From CAWEWH01 sp963812775 (GTDB lineage: Bacteria > Pseudomonadota > Alphaproteobacteria > Rhizobiales > Beijerinckiaceae), in NCBI GenBank assembly GCA_963812775.1, contig CAWEWH010000007.1:310001-374000 (forward strand): DNA of 64,000 nucleotides. The letters are read 5' to 3'. Shown here piece by piece: positions 58,102 to 64,000 of the stretch. Numbering within the stretch: the first letter of the stretch is position 1; each line of letters begins with the position of its first letter. The notes below the pieces were generated by a model. That model saw only the letters and a program-made list of their open reading frames with translations. It was not told the DNA's origin and searched no databases. Made by a program: the position numbers and the translations under genes.

Positions 58102-59523
58102 ATGATCCCACCTCCCTTTCAGGTGCGCCTCGATATCTACGCGATAGACGAGCAATGCCTCGGCGCCCGCAAGGACGTCTGGGCGCTGCTTGAGCCAAAT
58201 TTCGCGGCGATCTTCGAGGGGTACCGTCAGCAGGTCATCAGCGCGGTTCCGGCCTACGCCGAGCGGATGCGCAAGCTGCCGCCTGAATATGCCCTTGAGT
58301 TGAAGGAACACGTCCGCAAACTCTTTTGCGAGCCATATGACGAGAATTGGGTGCGAGCGGCTTACGACCGCATGAAGCTGGAGATCGGCAGCGGCCAAGA
58401 CATGCGCAGCCGGGCAACGCAGTGTCGCGGTCTTCTTTCTGGCTTCACGAAGCTCGTCGGCAGGCATCACCGCTTCTCAGGGCCGGCAACCGCCCGCCTC
58501 ATCGAATGTGCCATGCGCGTCTTCCTGCTCGACATGGCCAATGCCGTCGCGGTTCACAACGAATTTCAGGCAAGCTCGATCAAGGCGCGCCAGCACGAAC
58601 TCGAGCAAGCTATTGGCGAGTTCGAGACCTCGGTTGGGAGTGTGCGCAACACGGTCTCATCGGCCGTTTCCTCGATGAACCAAACATCGGGCGAGTTGGC
58701 TCATCTCGCGAAGGATGCGGCCTCGCAGGCACGAACCGCCATCGCGTCGGCGGGAGCCGCTGCGGATGAAGTGAGTTCTACGGCCTCTGCCACGGAGGAG
58801 TTGTCATTCAACTGCGCGCAGATGTTCGATCACGCCACTCGCGGGGCTCAGATCGCTCGCAAGGCCGTCGAAGACACCGGACGAACCAACAGCTCAGTCG
58901 CGGCGCTGGCAGAGGCGGTGCAGACGATCGGCTCGGTGGTCGGCTTGATCTCGGATATCGCAGCCCAGACCAACCTTCTTGCCCTGAATGCCACCATCGA
59001 GGCGGCCCGCGCCGGCGAGGCGGGCCGGGGCTTCTCGGTGGTCGCGTCGGAGGTCAAGTCTCTAGCCAATCAGACATCCAAGGCTACTGAGGAAATCGCC
59101 AAGCATATCGCCGCCATTCAGGACGAGACCCGGCGCGCGACCGACGACATTTCGAGCATCGGCAGCACGGTCACGTCGGTGGCGTCGCTCGCCGAGACGG
59201 TAGCCCAGGCGATCGAGGAGCAACGCACGGCGACAGCCTCAATCGCCGAGAGCGTCGGCCGGGCCCGGGAACACACGAGCATCGTAGCGAACGCTATTCG
59301 CTCCGTAGGCGATGCGATACAGAAAGCGGAGGGGAGCGCTGCCGTCGTGCTCAGCCAATCCGGCGAATTGGCAAGGCGCACAGCCGATCTCGACGGTGCC
59401 GTCGGTACGTTGCTGTCGTCGGCGACGGCGCAAGCGGCCGCCCAGGACTTCGCCGATCTTTCGAAAGCCGACGAGTTGAAGGATCGGCCTGTCTACGTCC
59501 CTAGATCGGGCACTCGGAGGTAA
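58102..59523 (+). CDS. Soluble methyl-accepting chemotaxis protein with globin-like sensor
   Basis: A 473-residue chemoreceptor without any membrane segment. The N-terminal 160 residues (DEQCLGARKDVWALLEPNFA, AIFEGYRQQVISAVPAYAER, LIECAMRVFLLDMANAVAVH) are all helical and have the look of the protoglobin / globin-coupled sensor domain. The signalling domain has the hairpin tip ISDIAAQTNLLALNATIEAA, then RAGEAGRGFSVVASEVKSLA near residues 280-320. It should sense a cytoplasmic cue, perhaps a gas through heme, and act on CheA. No che genes are near. Whether a proximal His is present needs an alignment. Confidence 0.82.
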   Translation: MIPPPFQVRLDIYAIDEQCLGARKDVWALLEPNFAAIFEGYRQQVISAVPAYAERMRKLPPEYALELKEHVRKLFCEPYDENWVRAAYDRMKLEIGSGQDMRSRATQCRGLLSGFTKLVGRHHRFSGPATARLIECAMRVFLLDMANAVAVHNEFQASSIKARQHELEQAIGEFETSVGSVRNTVSSAVSSMNQTSGELAHLAKDAASQARTAIASAGAAADEVSSTASATEELSFNCAQMFDHATRGAQIARKAVEDTGRTNSSVAALAEAVQTIGSVVGLISDIAAQTNLLALNATIEAARAGEAGRGFSVVASEVKSLANQTSKATEEIAKHIAAIQDETRRATDDISSIGSTVTSVASLAETVAQAIEEQRTATASIAESVGRAREHTSIVANAIRSVGDAIQKAEGSAAVVLSQSGELARRTADLDGAVGTLLSSATAQAAAQDFADLSKADELKDRPVYVPRSGTRR

Positions 59524-59526
59524 ATT

Positions 59527-59727
59527 CGCGGGAGCCCGTGCCGGTCGCCAGCAGTGAGCGGGAAGAGGCGTTGCCGGATGCGCGGCGGGGCCAAGCTCGG
59601 GCGCGCCGTCTGGCGAGCGAAACGGTAATTCAAGCATGGGCGCTATACGGCCGAGTTGATGCAGACGCTTCGTCTGATCAGGGTATGGACCAAGGGCGCC
59701 AAAGCGGCTGCTGACGAAGTGGCGTGA
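59527..59727 (+). pseudogene. Decayed copy of the HGGA gene (segmental duplication, copy 2)
   Basis: The bases start 3 bp after the chemoreceptor stop and read RGSPCRSPAVSGKRRCRM, then lose frame; with indels corrected the rest reads KHGRYTAELMQTLRLIRVWT to a stop at 59725-59727. This matches RGSPCQSPAVAGKRRCRM and RHGLYTAESVSALRRVRAWA in the intact gene at 50649. The 5' third is missing. DNA similarity continues to about 59845. Confidence 0.7.
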
Positions 59728-59872
59728 ATCTCTGCGGCGCGTTGGGGCAATTGTTGGGATACGACATCAGACAGCTCGCGAAGATCGAGTTGGAACAAGC
59801 GCTTAGCCGATCAAATTGGCGGATGACCGACCCGCCATACCCGGCCGGCGGGTTTCGCCCCGCACGGAACTC

Positions 59873-60046
59873 CTAATTAGGCTGCACAATGACGCGGAAG
59901 CGGTCGGCTTCGCGTACCTCGAAAGCCTCAAATGCCTTCCTCAGGGCCTCCTGCTTATCCGTGGCCTCCACGATGCCGAGCAGCTGCGTCTTTCCGCGCA
60001 TAATGTATGCGCGCCACCTTCGCTTACCCCTAGGTGCCTTGCCCAT
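59873..60046 (-). CDS. Small conserved basic protein
   Basis: A 57-residue protein: MGKAPRGKRRWRAYIMRGKT, QLLGIVEATDKQEALRKAFE, AFEVREADRFRVIVQPN. The pattern (GKRRWR near the start, LG.VEA.D...A...A...F.V..AD..R..VQP) is a small Hyphomicrobiales family with an alpha/beta fold. Function unknown. It is short but the composition and ending are convincing. Confidence 0.6.
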   Translation of the reverse strand: MGKAPRGKRRWRAYIMRGKTQLLGIVEATDKQEALRKAFEAFEVREADRFRVIVQPN

Positions 60047-60191
60047 GCGGACATCTTATACGTGAACTGACGTATCGGCGATAAGGGCCGTTTTCGAGAC
60101 GGGTGAATGGTACGGCGCTAAGCCATTTTTGGGATTTACCGCCCCACTGCCGAGACACGTCCGGCTGACTCCTTCCTCGGCAATTGGGCAT

Positions 60192-60683
60192 CTAGGCCGC
60201 CTTTCGATTGAGGGAGGCCTCCGCAAGCCGCGTCAGCAGCTCGTCCGTCTTCTTCTCTTCCTTAAGGGTCGCATCGAGAAGCCTGACCGCATCTTTCATG
60301 CCGAGGCTTTCAGCCCACGCCTTGAGCGTGCCGTAGCGGGAAATCTCATAGTGCTCGACCGCCTGCGCGCTGGCCAAAAGGCCTGCATCCAGCGCTTCGC
60401 TGTCCCCGAAGTCTTCCATTACCTCCTTGGCTTCATCGACGAGGCCGATGATCGCGTCGCAGGTCTTTCCGCGGGCAGGCTTGTCCAGCGCGCTGAATAT
60501 CTCTTCTAGCCGCTCAACCTGAGTTTCCGTCTCATCGCAGTGCTTCTCGAAGGCGGCGCGGAGTTCTTCGGACTTCGCTTTCTTCGCCATCTTGGGAAGC
60601 GCTTTCAAGATGGCTTTCTCGGCATAGTAGATGTCCTTGAGCGTCTCATGGAACAGATCTTCGAGTGTCTTGGGGGCTGTCAT
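60192..60683 (-). CDS. DUF892 ferritin-like protein (YciE/YciF type)
   Basis: A 163-residue four-helix protein: TLEDLFHETLKDIYYAEKAI, LRAAFEKHCDETETQVERLE, ALDAGLLASAQAVEHYEISR, YGTLKAWAESLG, LDATLKEEKKTDELLTRLAE. The Glu and His residues spaced in these helices are the DUF892 diiron-type ligands. Such proteins belong to stress regulons. The start at 60683 has AGGGAG upstream; the longer frame to 60743 only adds translated repeat DNA. An EcfG-type promoter lies upstream, so control by the general stress response is likely. Confidence 0.85.
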   Translation of the reverse strand: MTAPKTLEDLFHETLKDIYYAEKAILKALPKMAKKAKSEELRAAFEKHCDETETQVERLEEIFSALDKPARGKTCDAIIGLVDEAKEVMEDFGDSEALDAGLLASAQAVEHYEISRYGTLKAWAESLGMKDAVRLLDATLKEEKKTDELLTRLAEASLNRKAA

Positions 60684-60694
60684 CGGGAATCTCC

Positions 60695-60748
60695 CTTGAG
60701 TCGCGACGCAACTCAAACTGCCTTGAGTCGCGACGCAACTCAAACTGC
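60695..60748. repeat. Two tandem 27-bp repeats in the 5' region of the DUF892 gene
   Basis: Units at 60695-60721 and 60722-60748 are identical. Each contains TTGAGT and ACTCAA as arms of an imperfect dyad (9-base centre). They lie between the EcfG-type -10 element and the DUF892 start, so they are in the mRNA leader or act as operators. Confidence 0.75.
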
Positions 60749-60767
60749 GGCATGAATGCTTTGTTCC
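60743..60767 (-). promoter_or_regulatory. EcfG-type promoter for the DUF892 gene
   Basis: On the minus strand GGAAC (60767-60763) is followed after 17 bases by GTT (60745-60743). This matches the alphaproteobacterial general-stress consensus GGAAC-N16/17-GTT. Transcription would start near 60735, about 50 bp before the DUF892 start. Confidence 0.65.
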
Positions 60768-60786
60768 TTAGTTCTCTCAGACGACC

Positions 60787-60811
60787 GGAACCAGCACAGC
60801 CGAACGGCGTT
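60787..60811 (+). promoter_or_regulatory. EcfG-type promoter for the DUF883-like gene
   Basis: GGAAC (60787-60791) then 16 bases then CGTT (60808-60811), a full match to the consensus GGAAC-N16-CGTT. It points toward the gene at 60842 and lies back to back with the promoter of the DUF892 gene, 20 bp away. Confidence 0.7.
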
Positions 60812-60841
60812 GCCTCACGTCAACTTCAGGGAGAGCCAAGT

Positions 60842-61111
60842 ATGCCGGACGGCAGCGACGACCTGCGCAAGAAGGAATCCGAGATCGGCGCGAGCCTCTA
60901 TGAGGGCACAAGCCTAAGTGAGAAGGCGCAGCAGGCCGCCGAACGCATTTCTGACAGCTATCGTGCTGCGGGGGAGCAGGCGACAGCCGCCCGCGACTAC
61001 GCCTCGTCCACCGTGAGCGACCTTGAGGCGGCGGTCCGAAAGAACCCCCTGCTTTGCGTGTTGGGGGCCCTCGGCCTCGGCGTCGTCCTCGGTAGCATGA
61101 GGCGGCGCTGA
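60842..61111 (+). CDS. DUF883 / ElaB-like membrane-anchored protein
   Basis: An 89-residue protein: SLYEGTSLSEKAQQAAERIS, EQATAARDYASSTVSDLEAA, RKNPLLCVLGALGLGVVLGS, ending MRRR. A long amphipathic helix is followed by VRKNPLLxxxGALGLGxxLG, the C-terminal anchor of DUF883/ElaB/YqjD proteins, which tether ribosomes to the membrane in stationary phase in E. coli. The start at 60842 has CAGGGAG upstream. The EcfG-type promoter 31 bp upstream fits a stress role. Confidence 0.82.
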   Translation: MPDGSDDLRKKESEIGASLYEGTSLSEKAQQAAERISDSYRAAGEQATAARDYASSTVSDLEAAVRKNPLLCVLGALGLGVVLGSMRRR

Positions 61112-61476
61112 CTGCCCTTTCGATCTTAGTGCTGCGGCAGCATTCTGACGACGCTGCGCAGGCTGATTGATGCGCCCCCGCCTCGCTTGCCAATTGCTTC
61201 GATACTTTGGCTGTCGATGATTGCGCCTTCCTTGACGAAATCCCGACAAGATGCGGGCGAGCACGGGCATAGGCGATCGCGGCGCCGTCATTCGGGAGAT
61301 CCAGCCCTCCTCGTCAGGACGGATCCCGTTGCTCGATGACATTGAAAAAGTATCGGGTCATCGCCCTTGCCTCGCAAGGCTAACCTACGGACCGATCCCT
61401 GGGACGGCCTGCATTGAGAGGAACACAAGCCTGGCAGTACGGGGAGGGCGGACCTTGCACGGCTCGCCGCTGGCTA
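61112..61476. other. Gap without a supported gene
   Basis: 365 bp after the DUF883-like gene. One plus frame (61251-61607) is open but reads as shadow sequence antisense to the isochorismatase-type gene. Nothing else recognised. Confidence 0.4.
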
Positions 61477-62082
61477 TCATCGCCAGGCTCGCAAGACCTG
61501 CTCGGCGTCCGCCGTCTCGATCTGGATCGAATAGCGGCGATGGTAGACCTTCAGCAGCGCGTCGTGACCTTCGTCCGAGGAGCTGCAGACCGCGTCGCGC
61601 ACGATAATGACACGGTAGCCAAGATCGACGGCGTCCACGACCGTCGCTAGGACGCAGACATCGGTCTCGGAGCCGGTGATGACGAGCGTATCGGCCTTTC
61701 GTTCCTTGAGGTGGGCGAGAAGCCGCGATCCAGCGAATGCCGAGTAGCGGGTCTTCTCGATCGTCGTCGCGGGCGGCACGAGCGCGCCCAACGGATCGAC
61801 AAGCTCCAGCAGCCGCGGATCTATATGCTCCCTTGTCGTCTCGCGCCATCTTTCGTAGTAGCGTCGCCACATTCCCGGCATGTCTTCGGGGCGTCGGGGT
61901 CTCATGAAACGAGTGAAGATCGTCCGCTCGGGAAATAGCGAAGCGATTTCCGATACGACCGGCAGCACGCGTTCCATCCACGGCGTCGCCCACGGCCCCT
62001 CGGAGGAGAAGATGCGTTGCATATCAACGCAAAGATGCACGGCTCGCGCCGTCAGCGGCTGGGACGAAAATTCGGTGGCCAT
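61477..62082 (-). CDS. Isochorismatase-family cysteine hydrolase
   Basis: A 201-residue hydrolase with the Asp-Lys-Cys triad: AVHLCVDMQRIFSSEGPW (Asp), TIEKTRYSAFAGSRLLAHLK (Lys), and VITGSETDVCVLATVVDAVD (Cys with the cis-peptide region), ending with VIIVRDAVCSSSDEGHDALL. Members cleave vinyl ethers, nicotinamide, ureido or biuret-type substrates. The MWRRYYERWRETTRE helical insert near residue 75 is seen in the group often found beside stress genes in rhizobia. Substrate unknown. Confidence 0.85.
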   Translation of the reverse strand: MATEFSSQPLTARAVHLCVDMQRIFSSEGPWATPWMERVLPVVSEIASLFPERTIFTRFMRPRRPEDMPGMWRRYYERWRETTREHIDPRLLELVDPLGALVPPATTIEKTRYSAFAGSRLLAHLKERKADTLVITGSETDVCVLATVVDAVDLGYRVIIVRDAVCSSSDEGHDALLKVYHRRYSIQIETADAEQVLRAWR

Positions 62083-62084
62083 GT

Positions 62085-62219
62085 TTAGCGCTTCTTGGGG
62101 ACGCGCCGACGTTCCCGCAGCCCGCGCATTAACTCCTCGATGAATGGGAAAGTTTCAAGCAATACGGCGGCCAGAAGCACAGTCACTACAGACCACCAAG
62201 GACGTGAAGTTTGCTTCAA
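62085..62219 (-). CDS. Possible small membrane protein
   Basis: A 44-residue frame from a TTG at 62219: KQTSRPWWSVVTVLLAAVLL, then ETFPFIEELMRGLRERRRVP and KKR. One hydrophobic helix and a basic tail. The start is weak. It ends 3 bp before the isochorismatase-type gene, so it could be translated with it. Low certainty. Confidence 0.3.
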   Translation of the reverse strand: MKQTSRPWWSVVTVLLAAVLLETFPFIEELMRGLRERRRVPKKR

Positions 62220-62401
62220 CCTCAGCTGAAAGTCTGGGAGCTGTCCATGAGCGGCAGGGTGAAGTACATCAGTATCGACTCGGCGATGCCCGACTCCATC
62301 GTTAGCCCTTTCGTCGCTTAGCTTACGGCGCCGAGATCATCGCGATCATCGGGTCACGCAATCTCGAATCCCATCCTAGCCCCCCGCGAGAAAGGCGAGG
62401 C

Positions 62402-63976
62402 TCACTGGGATCGTTTGTCCGCAACATTGTCGTGCCTCGCTGGAATCTCGACATGTTCCAGTGGAGACATAGCCGGGCCATTGAGGACTGCGCCGTCAGG
62501 CGCGAATTGCGAGCCATGGCAAGGGCAATCCCAACACTGCTCGGTCGTGTTCCAATGGATATGGCAACCGAGATGCGTACACGACGCCGAATTTGAATGA
62601 AGCCGTCCGCTCAGATCCCGACAGACGGCTAACTTGCGGAGGCCGTCGCGCAGAATGCCGCCTTCGCCCGCCTGAAGCTCATCCGCAGAAGACAGTTCAC
62701 CTGGCGCAACGACTTCGGCCAAACCCGCAACAGCTGCCACGTTCTCTTTAAGGTAGTTCAAAAGGCCCTTCGGGGTCTTGCGCGAAGGTTCATAGACGGC
62801 CTCCCAAGGACTGGAACCGCTTATGATAAGATCCTTGATGAGTAAGCCCGCCAAGGCGCCATGGGTCATGCCTTGGCCAGAGTCGCCCGTTGCAATGAAG
62901 ATGTTCTCGCTTCCAGGGCTTCGGCCGATGAAGCCGCAATAGTCGATCGTATCGAGAACCTGTCCTGACCATCGCGCGACTTCTCTTCCAAGGCATGGGA
63001 CGAGGGCGCGGATCCAACTCTCGACTGCTTCAAAGCGAACCTCGCCATCATCCTTTTCACCAGACTTGTGATCGGCGCCGCCAACGATCAGATAGTCGAC
63101 TGTTCCCGGACCGGGGTTGAGCCGAACATAGTGGTACGGGTCGGCCATATCCCAATACAGGGCATCGGAGAGCGTGCCCTGCGGCAACGTAAAGGCCATC
63201 GCGTAGGTGCGGTACGGCGCCATCTTGCTATGCAGCTCAGCCAAAGTGTTGATTGGAGAGTTGGTGGCAAACACTGCCCGGGTGGCGTCGACCGAACCGT
63301 TGGTTTCTGTGGTGATCCGTACGCCACCTCCGCGCTCCTCAATCTGCGTGACTGCGCTGTTTGAGAAAACCATGCCGCCCTTCTGACGTATCGCGGCGGC
63401 GATGCCTCTCAGGTATCGGAGAGGATGGAACGTCGCCTGGTTGGGGTAGCAAATGACTGGGCCTTTCTCAAAGCCCTGTAGAGGCACGCCTTTGACTCGC
63501 TGCGCCGCTACCCCGACCTTTCTGGCAGCCTCATACTCCTTCTCGGATTGCTCCCGGGCGTCCTTGTCACTCATGCCAAGGGCAGGGAAAAGAAAAGCAT
63601 CCAGACGCCGAAAATTGCAGTCGATGTCCAACGTGCGAACGTTCTCTTCGATTCGTGCGACTGCCGCCTCTTGGCTGCGATGGAACTCGCGAGCCACGTC
63701 CTCGCCGCGTGCTTCAATCAGGGCGCTGATGCCGTCGTCGCAAACCGGCGCCAGATGTGCCGTGGTCCGCGAGGTCATCCCGCCGGCCACGAGCCCGCGA
63801 TCCAAGACAATCACCTGTTGGCCGCCAGCAACGAGCTCATAGGCGATTGAGAGGCCGGCCATACCGGCGCCCACAACAACCGTGTCGCAAGTGAGCTTGT
63901 CCCGCAGAGGTGGCGCATCTGGATCGACGTCGATCGACATCCAAAGCGACGTCGTCCGCTGACTGCTGGCGTTCAC
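62402..63976 (-). CDS. FAD-dependent oxidoreductase with C-terminal Rieske domain
   Basis: A 524-residue two-domain protein. Residues 1-420 form a DAO-type flavoprotein: CDTVVVGAGMAGLSIAYELV (FAD GxGxxG), GLVAGGMTSRTTAHLAPV, a substrate domain with YHYVRLNPGPGTVDYLIVGG, and IFIATGDSGQGMTHGALAG (second FAD contact). Residues about 430-510 form a Rieske 2Fe-2S domain with CTHLGCHIHWNTTEQCWDCP and CHGSQFAPDGAVLNGPA (Cys-x-His and Cys-x2-His). In the fused family (YhfW-like) electrons likely pass between FAD and the cluster. Substrate unknown. Confidence 0.87.
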   Translation of the reverse strand: MNASSQRTTSLWMSIDVDPDAPPLRDKLTCDTVVVGAGMAGLSIAYELVAGGQQVIVLDRGLVAGGMTSRTTAHLAPVCDDGISALIEARGEDVAREFHRSQEAAVARIEENVRTLDIDCNFRRLDAFLFPALGMSDKDAREQSEKEYEAARKVGVAAQRVKGVPLQGFEKGPVICYPNQATFHPLRYLRGIAAAIRQKGGMVFSNSAVTQIEERGGGVRITTETNGSVDATRAVFATNSPINTLAELHSKMAPYRTYAMAFTLPQGTLSDALYWDMADPYHYVRLNPGPGTVDYLIVGGADHKSGEKDDGEVRFEAVESWIRALVPCLGREVARWSGQVLDTIDYCGFIGRSPGSENIFIATGDSGQGMTHGALAGLLIKDLIISGSSPWEAVYEPSRKTPKGLLNYLKENVAAVAGLAEVVAPGELSSADELQAGEGGILRDGLRKLAVCRDLSGRLHSNSASCTHLGCHIHWNTTEQCWDCPCHGSQFAPDGAVLNGPAMSPLEHVEIPARHDNVADKRSQ

Positions 63977-64000
63977 GAGAGCGGTCCTCAGCTCGCCGCT

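Overview
The window reads as a high-GC chromosome segment from an alphaproteobacterium of the order Hyphomicrobiales (Rhizobiales), most like the Xanthobacteraceae/Nitrobacteraceae side. Pointers are the family mix (class II DAHP synthase, CimA, DUF2865, CreA, TctC/Bug and TAXI binding proteins, LOG, GltX beside RlpA), small GHNGGPP-type proteins, and two promoters matching the EcfG general-stress consensus. This is inference from protein families; no rRNA marker is present.

Layout. 1-31 kb is dense core: exported proteins, gph, gabD-rpiA-DUF2059, a TctC-type binding protein, an O-antigen ligase-like protein overlapping gor, two beta-lactamase-fold hydrolases around aroG, nadE, gltX, rlpA-like, DUF2865, creA, cimA, a LOG protein, a LysM protein, an Atm1-type ABC exporter, psd-pssA and an MFS permease. 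31-40 kb is a transition: a tRNA-like element whose 3' end is repeated about 0.6 kb further on, small membrane and exported proteins, an ankyrin protein, an HD hydrolase, an OhrR-type MarR regulator, and a TAXI binding protein next to an ABC half-transporter. 40-43 kb holds small recurring Hyphomicrobiales proteins, some broken, then a quinone oxidoreductase, an EthD protein and an altronate dehydratase with a TRAP permease remnant.

The accessory island is about 46.4-59.9 kb. Its compact front (46.98-50.95 kb) has a tyrosine integrase, an unknown HTH protein, paired inverted repeats, an AlpA-like excisionase/regulator, a winged-helix protein carrying iteron-like repeats in and after its 3' end, a frameshifted phage-type gene and a zinc-ribbon HGGA protein. 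Behind it lie an ABC-type binding protein, exported and membrane proteins, decayed fragments, a repeat-rich disordered membrane-anchored protein and a soluble chemoreceptor. A decayed copy of the HGGA gene and its flank (59.53-59.85 kb) closes this part. 60-64 kb is a stress cluster: DUF892 ferritin-like and DUF883/ElaB-like genes diverging from back-to-back EcfG-type promoters, an isochorismatase-family hydrolase and an FAD/Rieske oxidoreductase.

Several genes (DUF2059, nadE, a small-protein remnant, the phage-type gene, perhaps a small TM gene) are each restored by removing one base. Decay fits the island; an indel error is an equal candidate for the core genes. The best leads for something new are the compact integrated element, a recombining two-module small-protein family at 40-54 kb, and the short tRNA-end duplication at 31.4-32.0 kb.
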